Below are positions 14,422 through 20,763 of a stretch of 20,763 nucleotides of DNA, piece by piece (position 1 is the first letter of the stretch; the number at the start of each line of letters is the position of its first letter). A program made the translations under genes and the position numbers. The DNA comes from CAZUCD01 sp964618855 (GTDB lineage: Bacteria; Sumerlaeota; Sumerlaeia; SLMS01; JANRJK01). The stretch is from NCBI GenBank assembly GCA_964618855.1, contig CAZUCD010000061.1:1-20763 (forward strand). Direction: 5' to 3'. The notes under the pieces are model-generated. The model did not search any database. It was not told the DNA's origin and was given only the letters and a program-made list of their open reading frames with translations.

Positions 14422-15342
14422 ATGCACCATACCCTCCACGGCTCGTGCCTCGGACTCACCCTGATTGCCCTGCTGGCACCCGCCGCCCGGGGCGCCGACC
14501 CTGTCGAAACGCTGATTCCCGCGGACGCGCAGGTGTATGTGACTGTGAACACGCGCCAGTTCATCGACTCAGACCTGTTCCAGCGGTTCTACCAGCAGAA
14601 GATGGACGACCAGAAGCGGGCCCAGCTCCAGGTGCTGAACCAGTTGGTTGGCACGGATGTGCTCAAGAACATCGACCGCGTGCACGCGTGGGGGCAGGTC
14701 AACCGCGAGGAGACCATGGTGGCCGCGATCGATGGCAGGCTGGACCAGGAGAAGCTGTCGACACTGGTAAAGGCGAACTCCGCCTATGAACGCATCGAGG
14801 AGGGCGGGGCGGTCGTCCACAAGTGGGTGGACGACAAGAACGGCGAGGCACGCTTCGGCACGTTCGTGTCGGGCGACCGCCTGCTGATCGGCAACTCGCT
14901 GGATGCGCTGAAGAAGACGCTCGCGGCGAGGTCCGACCGTTCGGCCTCGATCGCTGCCTCTGGGGGGGCTGAGAAGTTCAAGGCTCCGGCGGACAGCACG
15001 TTCTACTGCTTCATGGTGGCCCCCGACACCATGTCGGCGCCCACGGAGTTGGAGGCCCTGCGGGACCTGACGAACGCGACCGTCTCCGGCAAGTTCACAT
15101 CCTCCGGCCTGTCGTCGAGCGCGCTTCTCGAAATGAAGTCCGCCCAGGCCGCGAAGGACATGAACGACGTGGTGACGGGACTCCTTGCGCTGGCCCGCAT
15201 GCAGAAGGACAACCCGGAGCTGCGCGACCTGGTCTCCGGCATCAGCGTCAACCCGGCACCCTCGCCGAGTTCCGTCTCCATCGGCCTGACGGTCGACCAG
15301 GGGAAGTTGTTCAAGCTCATGGACGAGGCGGAGGTGAACTGA
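14422..15342 (+). CDS. Secreted protein of unknown function upstream of an ECF sigma gene
   Basis: 306 aa; GGAG stands 7 nt before the ATG. Sec signal peptide: GLTLIALLAPAARGA (residues about 11-25). The mature protein starts DPVETLIPADAQVYVTVNTRQFIDS and alternates beta strands and amphipathic helices (FQRFYQQKMDDQKRAQLQ, LDALKKTLAARS, AKDMNDVVTGLLALARMQKD). This resembles the DUF3352-like exported proteins that open with 'PADAxxxxxV' and carry two similar alpha/beta halves, but I cannot assign a family with certainty. The ECF sigma gene begins 94 bp downstream on the same strand, so the protein might be part of that regulon. No active-site pattern is visible. Confidence 0.75.
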   Translation: MHHTLHGSCLGLTLIALLAPAARGADPVETLIPADAQVYVTVNTRQFIDSDLFQRFYQQKMDDQKRAQLQVLNQLVGTDVLKNIDRVHAWGQVNREETMVAAIDGRLDQEKLSTLVKANSAYERIEEGGAVVHKWVDDKNGEARFGTFVSGDRLLIGNSLDALKKTLAARSDRSASIAASGGAEKFKAPADSTFYCFMVAPDTMSAPTELEALRDLTNATVSGKFTSSGLSSSALLEMKSAQAAKDMNDVVTGLLALARMQKDNPELRDLVSGISVNPAPSPSSVSIGLTVDQGKLFKLMDEAEVN

Positions 15343-15436
15343 GCCGGCGCCCATCGGCGCACTCGGTCGCCGACATCGGTTGCACGAATGGGGGTCGGGA
15401 CGCAGGATGCCGACCGTGAACTCAACGGGGTTGGCC

Positions 15437-16069
15437 ATGGGCAACGCAGCAGAGACATCCGCCCTGCCGTTCCCGCTTCCCGACACACGGGGAAGCGGGA
15501 ACGCGCACGTCGTGGACGCTACCCCCCCGACGGATGCCGAGTTGGTCGCGCAGACCCTCGCGGGGGACAAGTCGGCCTTCGAGGAACTCGTCCGCCGCCA
15601 CGAGGGGCCCGTGTACGCGCGACTCCTGCGCATGACCGGCCGGATGGAGGACGCCGAGGACATCGCGCAGGAGGTCTTCCTGCGTGCATGGCGAAGCCTG
15701 CACACCTTCGATCCGCAGTATCCATTCTCCGCGTGGATCAACCGCATCGCTTGGAACGCGGGGCTTTCCGCGATGAAGGCGATGCCGAGGCACGCTGCGC
15801 TGGACGATGGGTGCGAGCCGGAGGCGCCACACACCTGGAGTCCCCTGCATGCGGCTTCACTCGGCGAGTTGCGCGCGCGGCTGTTCTCCGCGGCCGCAAG
15901 CCTCCCGGACGAGGCGGCCGAGGTGTTCAGGTTGCGATACGAGGAGGACCTGTCGCTTCGCGAGATCGCACAACGGCACGGCAGGACCGAGAACTCCGTC
16001 GCGGTGATCCTGCACCGCGCACGAAAAGAGCTGAGGCGGCTGCTGGCGCAGCCCGGAGGAAAGCCATGA
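15437..16069 (+). CDS. ECF-type RNA polymerase sigma-70 factor
   Basis: 210 aa. Region 2 spans residues about 33-104: DAELVAQTLAGDKSAFEELV, YARLLRMTGRMEDAEDIAQEVFLRAWRSL and FSAWINRIAWN. Region 4 is at about 155-203: LPDEAAEVFRLRYEEDLSLREIAQRHGRTENSVAVILHRARKEL, a helix-turn-helix for the -35. Region 3 is absent, as in all ECF factors. The core binds RNA polymerase and redirects it to a small regulon, usually envelope stress related. ATG 15437 (GGGG upstream) is chosen; ATG 15407 would add ten residues and remains possible. The stop overlaps the next start by 4 bp (ATGA), coupling it to a presumed anti-sigma factor. Confidence 0.93.
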   Translation: MGNAAETSALPFPLPDTRGSGNAHVVDATPPTDAELVAQTLAGDKSAFEELVRRHEGPVYARLLRMTGRMEDAEDIAQEVFLRAWRSLHTFDPQYPFSAWINRIAWNAGLSAMKAMPRHAALDDGCEPEAPHTWSPLHAASLGELRARLFSAAASLPDEAAEVFRLRYEEDLSLREIAQRHGRTENSVAVILHRARKELRRLLAQPGGKP

Positions 16070-16617
16070 GCAACGACCGCACCCAGTCCGAGGCCCGCGA
16101 GGCCATGCAGGCTCTCGCACGCGATCCCGCCGCCGCCGCCGAGTGGGAGGAGATGCGCCGGATAGAGGATGCGCTCGACGCGCCATGCCCACCCGAGGGC
16201 CTGCATGCGAAGATCATGGGCCGCGTGGCCGCAGACGGCCCCGCCCCGTGGATGTCGCGGCAATCGGGCGATGGACGCCGGGATGGCCGACGAATCCCCG
16301 TGTGGGCCCTGGCTGCGGCGATCCTGCTCGTCGTCGCAGTCGTGGGGTTCGAGCTCCAGCGTTCGGGGAACACGCCGGCGCCAGGGCCGGATGCGCTGGC
16401 GAGCATCACCGCCGCCGTGCCGGCGCGGCTCGACTTTCCGGCGCGCATGGTGGAGGCGGCGGGTCCCGCGCGGCTGCAGGAGGAGGGACGCGGCATGACG
16501 CGCTTCGCGGCGACCGTCGTCCAGACCGCCGCATCCCCACTGCGCGCACTGCCGGCCCAGGTCGAGGCTCAGCCGGGCGGCGACAGCTCGATGATCGAGC
16601 GCGAACGCTCCTCGTAG
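16066..16617 (+). CDS. Presumed membrane anti-sigma factor
   Basis: 183 aa, translationally coupled to the ECF sigma gene through ATGA. A cytoplasmic N-terminal part of about 77 residues (helices around AREAMQALARD and EWEEMRRIEDALDA) precedes one membrane helix, IPVWALAAAILLVVAVVGFEL (77-97), and an extracytoplasmic part of about 85 residues. The Zn-binding HxxxCxxC motif of classical ZAS anti-sigma factors is not present; only one Cys is seen (C41). The role therefore rests on position and topology, not on a motif. The last 49 bp overlap the convergent membrane-protein gene. Confidence 0.65.
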   Translation: MSNDRTQSEAREAMQALARDPAAAAEWEEMRRIEDALDAPCPPEGLHAKIMGRVAADGPAPWMSRQSGDGRRDGRRIPVWALAAAILLVVAVVGFELQRSGNTPAPGPDALASITAAVPARLDFPARMVEAAGPARLQEEGRGMTRFAATVVQTAASPLRALPAQVEAQPGGDSSMIERERSS

Positions 16618-18434
16618 ATCACGCGCCCGAGCCGGCTTCGCTCGAACAGCAGCAGCAACGCGCGCGAGCGTTCCGGAAGCATGGAGTCCGTGTTGATCAC
16701 GATGAAGCGCAGCCCGTCTTCGGCGGCCGAGGCGAGCACCGCGTCGCGGTCGCTCGACGTCACGATGCCGTCCGGGATGTTCGCGAAGTTTCTGAACACG
16801 ATCCCCCACGGGCGCGACTCGATCCAGCGATCGTACCCGACGGGATCCCGCGAGAGATAACCGCCAAGGAGTGGCCGCGCGTGGATCGTCTGGTGGAACA
16901 TGGCCCTTCCCTGCATCACGTAGCCGAAGTCGGGATACTCGCGCACACCACCCGACCCCGGCCAGTCGCGCAGGAACTCCATGCCCTCGTCGTCGCGCCC
17001 CGGCTCGGCCTGAAAGATGGTGGGGCGGCTCTCTGCGACGACGATGCCGACCGCGATGATCGTGGCGAGCCCGGGCCGGATGCCCCGTGAGGACATCAGG
17101 CCTCCCAGCCTGCCGACGCCCGCCTCCATGGCGGGTCCCGCAAGCAGCAGCAACGCGGCCAGGAAGAAGAAGCCCGCCCGGTGGTTCCCGCGGATCTGGC
17201 GAAACACCGGAAGGTTCGCCACCACGGCGTACGGTGAAGGAAACGAAACTCCCTGCCACTCCGGCGGACGGGATGGACCCTTTGTGAACTCGACATCCGC
17301 GGGGTCCCTCGCGGTCACGACCTTCACCTCGGGTCCCAGCGCGATGAGAAACGACGCGGCCAGGACTCCGCAGAGTGCGATCCGCGCCGCCCTGCCGTGG
17401 GTGGGCCGGCCCGGGGCGCGCAGCCCGAGGAGCACGAGGACCGCGGCGACGACCGGCGGAGCGAAGGACATCGAGCGCAGGGGTGCGGCGAACTCGCGGT
17501 AGACGCGCTCAGGGACAGGATTGCCCGTGACTGTTTCGCGCAGCCACACGGGGGCGGCGAATTGCGCCAGTTCCGCCGAGCCGCGCACCTGCACCCAGCG
17601 GTCAAAACTCGAAACGGTGCCGAGGCGCCTTCCCGTTTCGCGAATCCCATCGGCCACGAACACGAGGGGAATGATCCCGACTGCGAGGGCAGCCGCCCCC
17701 TGGCGCGCCCAGCCGATCCATTGTGCGCGCCCTGGGCGTGCAACGACTGCGGCAAGCACACCGGCCCCGCCGAGGAAGATCGCCGCGAAGAACAAGTAGT
17801 ACAGGTTCGAGAAGAGCAACAGGACGCTCGCGCCCCCGAGCACCAACCCCCTCCGGATGCGGCCCGGATCACGCCAGCACTGCACGGCCGCCCATGCCAG
17901 AAAGAACGCGTTTCCCGTGCACTGCAGCGTTAGGGTCGGCGCCGTGACCATTCGGTAGGAGCACAGGGAAATCGCGATCGCACCCAGTCCGCATGCGCGA
18001 TGGCTGAGCCCGAGTGCACGGCCAAGGAGGTGAAATGCGACCGCGGTCCAAAACGCGTGGATGAGCAGCCCGACCTTCCACGACAGGAACAACCCCTCCG
18101 ATCCGGGGAAGACCTGCCGGATCGGCATCGTGATCAACGCGTCCACGACCTCGAACGTGTGGAGGAAGAGCTTCGCTCCGTACGGCCAGAAGAGGATCGG
18201 GCATTCCCACGGATTCCTGCCCGAAAGGAGGGTCCGGTCGAACCACCAGAAGTTCCAAAGTGTCTGTGCAAGATCACCCCGCGGAACGAGAAGCGGCGGA
18301 TCGAAGGGGTGCAGCAGCAGGGTCAGCGACGGGATGAGCGCGCACGCCGCATAGACAAGCAACCATGAGGGCCAGCCATGGCCCGGGCCCCCGGGTTGCA
18401 ACGGAGCAGGGGCGGGAGCGCGATCAGTTGGCAT
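16569..18434 (-). CDS. Large GT-C-like multi-pass membrane protein
   Basis: 621 aa from ATG 18434 (MPTDRAPAPAPLQPG…); an ATG at 18494 would add twenty polar residues. About eleven membrane helices are followed by a soluble C-terminal part of roughly 150 residues. The first outer loop, with RGDLAQTLWNFWWFDRTLLS then NPWECPILFWPYG, has the acidic residue and aromatic pattern seen in GT-C glycosyltransferases and YfhO-like proteins that use lipid-linked sugars. The conserved loop FRQIRGNHRAGFFFLAALL is of the same type. Donor and acceptor cannot be read from the sequence. No polysaccharide cluster surrounds it. The gene overlaps the anti-sigma gene tail to tail by 49 bp. Confidence 0.65.
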   Translation of the reverse strand: MPTDRAPAPAPLQPGGPGHGWPSWLLVYAACALIPSLTLLLHPFDPPLLVPRGDLAQTLWNFWWFDRTLLSGRNPWECPILFWPYGAKLFLHTFEVVDALITMPIRQVFPGSEGLFLSWKVGLLIHAFWTAVAFHLLGRALGLSHRACGLGAIAISLCSYRMVTAPTLTLQCTGNAFFLAWAAVQCWRDPGRIRRGLVLGGASVLLLFSNLYYLFFAAIFLGGAGVLAAVVARPGRAQWIGWARQGAAALAVGIIPLVFVADGIRETGRRLGTVSSFDRWVQVRGSAELAQFAAPVWLRETVTGNPVPERVYREFAAPLRSMSFAPPVVAAVLVLLGLRAPGRPTHGRAARIALCGVLAASFLIALGPEVKVVTARDPADVEFTKGPSRPPEWQGVSFPSPYAVVANLPVFRQIRGNHRAGFFFLAALLLLAGPAMEAGVGRLGGLMSSRGIRPGLATIIAVGIVVAESRPTIFQAEPGRDDEGMEFLRDWPGSGGVREYPDFGYVMQGRAMFHQTIHARPLLGGYLSRDPVGYDRWIESRPWGIVFRNFANIPDGIVTSSDRDAVLASAAEDGLRFIVINTDSMLPERSRALLLLFERSRLGRVIYEERSRSIIELSPPG

Positions 18435-18796
18435 GCTGTGCACGGTTTTGGAGTTTCCACAACTTACCCGTCTGTGGGAAGGGGCATCGCACATTTTTAG
18501 TGCGTTGGGTACGCTTTGGCCCGGCTTCGAGGAGCCCCGCAGACACCCGATCGGACAGCACGAAGCACCTCCACCGGCTTGGCCAGTGGGACAAGACGAG
18601 TGGATTCAACGACGACGGGGTCGAGATTGGAGTTTCGTCCAGCCCTGTAACCCGGTTTGCTCGTTTTTCGCTTTCCGACAATTTTGAAAGGCGGTTGGGC
18701 ACAAAGCCCGCAACGCCGATTGACGGGAAGACCCCCAGCCAGCATGGTGAAGTCGGCTGAGGCGACCCGAGGGGGTCGACCGCACGAGGAACTCCG
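18435..18796. other. Intergenic region between divergent genes, mostly featureless
   Basis: 362 bases lie between the GT-C-like gene and the zinc-ribbon gene. I find no convincing gene. A small hairpin, CGACCC-GAGG-GGGTCG (18763-18778), lies just before the ribosome binding site of the 18797 gene. The middle is somewhat richer in A+T (around 18660-18700), where promoters are likely, but no strong -35/-10 pair stands out. Confidence 0.4.
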
Positions 18797-19840
18797 ATGG
18801 CTGTGAAGGTCGCACGCGAGTCGTTCTCAAAAGAGGAGATCATCGACATCCTCAAGAGGAACGTCGCGCTCTACAAGAACGAGCGCGATTTCGTGGACTA
18901 CATCGTCAACCTCGCGATGTTCCTGATCGACCAGCAGCACGAATCGCACGTGCGCGATCCCGAGGGACCCCAGATCCAACAGGATTACAGCCCACTCGAA
19001 CACGAGGCGCTCGCGGGCCTGACGCCGATGCCGGTCACCGGCTTCATCCCCATGGCACAGGGCAGGGCCCAGACTGCGGGCGTCTATCCGCCAGGACAGC
19101 CCAGCGGGGAGTACAACGTTCCCCAGCAGGTCTTTCACGGCGGGAATGCCTCGGGCGCCTACCAGAAACCGCCGACGCCATTGCCGGGCCTGTCCGGCCA
19201 CACTCCGGTGCCGGGAATGCCGGGGCGTCCACAGGGACTGCCTGTGGGGACGCCCGTGGCAGGGGTGCCGATCTCACCATCTCCGCTGCCGGGACAGGCC
19301 TACCCCTCGCCATCGGTCATGCAGACGCCGATGATGCCGCCCTCGGGTTCGCCGCCGCCCTCGCTCCGCTCGCAACCGCCGGCGTTCGCGCCTCCCTCTG
19401 GATTTTCCCAGGCGCCCGCTCAGGCCGAACTTCAGCAGGGCCAGCAGCAGTTTGGCCAGGCCGGCCCGCGCTACAGCGCGGGGGGCTCGCGATTCGACGT
19501 CGAGTCCTCGCCCCTGAACTCCTCAACGAGCGACGTGAGTTCGCGATTCCCATCAGGGCAGACGCCGTTTCCGGCCCAGCCGGGCGCCCCGAGGCCGATC
19601 CCGCCCGCGGCGCCTCCGCAGTCCCCGCCCCGACCGCCGGTCTCCCCGCAGCAGGTCCCTCCTCCCGGCCAGCGCCAGGGCCCTTCGCTGGACCAGGGGA
19701 TGAACAGCCGCACGAAGGTGTACAAGGTGTTCCGCAGCTACGCGTCGGGCCAATCGCAGGCCGCTGCGACGTACTGCCCGATCTGCGGCACCGAGGCATC
19801 CGGACAGCGCAAGTGCCCGAGTTGCGGACACCTGATCTGA
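18797..19840 (+). CDS. Pro/Gln-rich protein with C-terminal zinc ribbon
   Basis: 347 aa; GAGGA lies 7 nt before ATG 18797. Three parts are visible. An N-terminal helical segment of about 60 residues (SKEEIIDILKRNVALYKNER, then DFVDYIVNLAMFLIDQQ) may be an interaction domain. A long low-complexity linker of about 240 residues is rich in Pro, Gln, Gly and Ser, with no helices. The last 22 residues hold a zinc ribbon, CPICG…CPSCG. No signal peptide or membrane helix is present, so it should be cytoplasmic. The next gene, 76 bp downstream, also encodes zinc ribbons, so the pair may act together. I do not recognise a family for the N-terminal part. Confidence 0.8.
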   Translation: MAVKVARESFSKEEIIDILKRNVALYKNERDFVDYIVNLAMFLIDQQHESHVRDPEGPQIQQDYSPLEHEALAGLTPMPVTGFIPMAQGRAQTAGVYPPGQPSGEYNVPQQVFHGGNASGAYQKPPTPLPGLSGHTPVPGMPGRPQGLPVGTPVAGVPISPSPLPGQAYPSPSVMQTPMMPPSGSPPPSLRSQPPAFAPPSGFSQAPAQAELQQGQQQFGQAGPRYSAGGSRFDVESSPLNSSTSDVSSRFPSGQTPFPAQPGAPRPIPPAAPPQSPPRPPVSPQQVPPPGQRQGPSLDQGMNSRTKVYKVFRSYASGQSQAAATYCPICGTEASGQRKCPSCGHLI

Positions 19841-19916
19841 TCCGCCTGCGAGGGCGTTGCCCCCTCTCGCCCGAAGTCCTCACACTCGGCCCCACTTTTT
19901 CAGGAGCGCTGACGGC

Positions 19917-20567
19917 ATGAGCGGGCCGATTGAGTTCACGGACAACTACGAGGACCTTTCCACGGACAAGGGGTTCCAGTTCAAGTTCCGCTGCGAGTGC
20001 TGCGGCAACGGGTACATGTCATCGTACCAGGTGCGCGCGCTGGGGGTGGCGGGCAGCGCGCTCGACGTGGCGGGGAAGTTCTTCGGCGGGATGTTCGGCA
20101 CGGCGGCAAGCAGCGCCTACCAGATCCAACAGGCCGTGGGCGGCAAGGCCCACGACGAGGCGCTGCGCGCGGCGGTCGCGGAACTGCGCCCGAAGTTCGT
20201 GCAGTGCCGGCGGTGCGGGAACTGGATGTGCCGCGAGGTGTGCTTCAATCAGGTCGCCAACATGTGCAAGCGCTGCGCACCCGTCGCGGAGCAGGAGGAG
20301 ACGGCCCTGCGCGCGCGGCATGTTCAGACGGAGGTCTCGAACGACCTCGCGGCAGAGGAGGAGGCGCGCCTCGAGGCCAAGAAGGCGAAGGTGCAGGCCA
20401 AGTGCCGGCATTGCGGGGCGCCCACGTTCGACAAGAAGTTCTGCCCCGAGTGCGGGAAGCCGACAACCGAATCCACGGCGAACTGCCCGCAGTGCGGCGC
20501 GAAGGCGGCGCCCGGGGCAAAGTTCTGCGGCGAATGCGGCGCAGGGCTTACGCCCGCGGGGAAGTAG
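19917..20567 (+). CDS. Multi-zinc-ribbon cytoplasmic protein
   Basis: 216 aa from ATG 19917, preceded by AGGAG at 10 nt. Four Cys clusters follow one another: CECCGNGY (residues 22-29); CRRCGNWMCREVC with MCKRC (about 100-122); CRHCG with FCPECG (about 163-180); and CPQCG with FCGECG (about 188-209). Between the first two clusters is a Gly/Ala-rich stretch, ALDVAGKFFGGMFGTAAS, which may insert into or touch a membrane. A charged helix (AAEEEARLEAKKAKVQAK) links the second and third. The last two pairs are double zinc ribbons of the kind used in protein or nucleic-acid contacts. Its function is unknown; it lies 76 bp after another zinc-ribbon gene on the same strand and probably shares its transcript. 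Confidence 0.8.
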   Translation: MSGPIEFTDNYEDLSTDKGFQFKFRCECCGNGYMSSYQVRALGVAGSALDVAGKFFGGMFGTAASSAYQIQQAVGGKAHDEALRAAVAELRPKFVQCRRCGNWMCREVCFNQVANMCKRCAPVAEQEETALRARHVQTEVSNDLAAEEEARLEAKKAKVQAKCRHCGAPTFDKKFCPECGKPTTESTANCPQCGAKAAPGAKFCGECGAGLTPAGK

Positions 20568-20573
20568 CGCCGG

Positions 20574-20763
20574 CTACACAACCATCCGAACGCGCGGCTT
20601 GCCCGGAAGCCGGCGAAGCTCCCGCAGCGTTTCGTCGTTGATCGCAATACGCACGGCCCCGTTGGTCGTGAACTCGGCGCGGTGCCTCCCGTCGCCGGTG
20701 CCGATTGCGACCTTGATCCCGCGCGATCCCCGGTGACGCTCGCACAACTGGCGCAGTTGCACC
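20574..20763 (-). CDS. dnaE: C-terminal tail of a protein, probably DNA polymerase III alpha (partial)
   Basis: 62 codons run off the right edge of the window; the stop is TAG at 20574-20576. The residues LRQLCERHRGSRGIKVAI, then AEFTTNGAVRIAINDETL and RELRRLPGKPRVRM, resemble the very end of bacterial DnaE (a 'LLxxHPGxxPVxL…VxPSxELLxELxxLLG' pattern in the last OB-like part). The match is short and the catalytic core is outside the window, so the assignment is tentative. The gene converges on the zinc-ribbon gene with 6 bp between stops. Confidence 0.5.
   Translation of the reverse strand, partial: VQLRQLCERHRGSRGIKVAIGTGDGRHRAEFTTNGAVRIAINDETLRELRRLPGKPRVRMVV

Noticed and set aside
14569..17259. 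Long minus-strand frame (about 896 codons) opposite the secreted protein, sigma and anti-sigma genes
   Set aside because: Antisense shadow in GC-rich DNA; the plus-strand genes have clear domains and overlapping starts and stops.
18450..18500. DnaA-box-like sequence (GTTTCCACA) suggesting an origin
   Set aside because: Single site with a mismatch, no cluster, no AT-rich unwinding region; dnaA and dnaN are absent from the window.

Overview
The window is a high-GC bacterial chromosome segment. Lines I counted by hand are about 70 % GC in the DNA polymerase region and about 53 % in the FG-GAP gene near the left end. Several genes fit an uncultivated bacterium of the Sumerlaeota/Hydrogenedentota/Planctomycetota type: a GspG-like prepilin with a 'NFLEAQTRSKVSRAK' N-terminus, FG-GAP repeat and propeller-like secreted proteins, an ECF sigma/anti-sigma pair and large GT-C-like membrane proteins. 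No rRNA, tRNA or conserved marker gene is complete here, so the phylum is a guess.

Left end (1-2860) is worn, accessory DNA. It holds a broken D12-class adenine methyltransferase (frameshift, nonsense codon, lost 3' half), a lower-GC secreted FG-GAP protein, an imperfect 66-bp direct repeat around a 10-N assembly gap with long G/C homopolymers, and an orphan gene tail that still has a terminator-like hairpin.

The centre of interest is 2861-7694. It encodes a RecA-fold protein without a Walker A motif, a 94-aa helical protein, a divergently oriented SRAP (YedK/HMCES-type) protein, a compact family-B DNA polymerase with a C-terminal QMDLF sliding-clamp motif and no recognisable exonuclease triad, and a DUF72 protein. 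A 37-bp promoter/operator-like element occurs twice, in front of the RecA-like gene and in front of the polymerase, with the start codon 48 or 50 nt downstream each time. This looks like a co-regulated DNA-damage or translesion cassette built on a B-family polymerase, analogous in logic to ImuA-ImuB-DnaE2.

The right part holds conventional modules. 7706-9924: a prepilin with a well-formed promoter and a palindrome, divergent from a secreted propeller-like protein coupled to a small membrane protein. 9935-12378: an NCS1 permease and a beta-ureidopropionase (pyrimidine or hydantoin catabolism). 12455-14194: an ABC-2-like membrane protein. 14422-16617: a secreted protein, then an ECF sigma factor overlapping a membrane protein in the anti-sigma position. 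16569-18434: a large GT-C-like membrane protein whose end overlaps the anti-sigma gene tail to tail. 18797-20567: two zinc-ribbon proteins. 20574-20763: what looks like the C-terminal tail of DnaE, running off the end.
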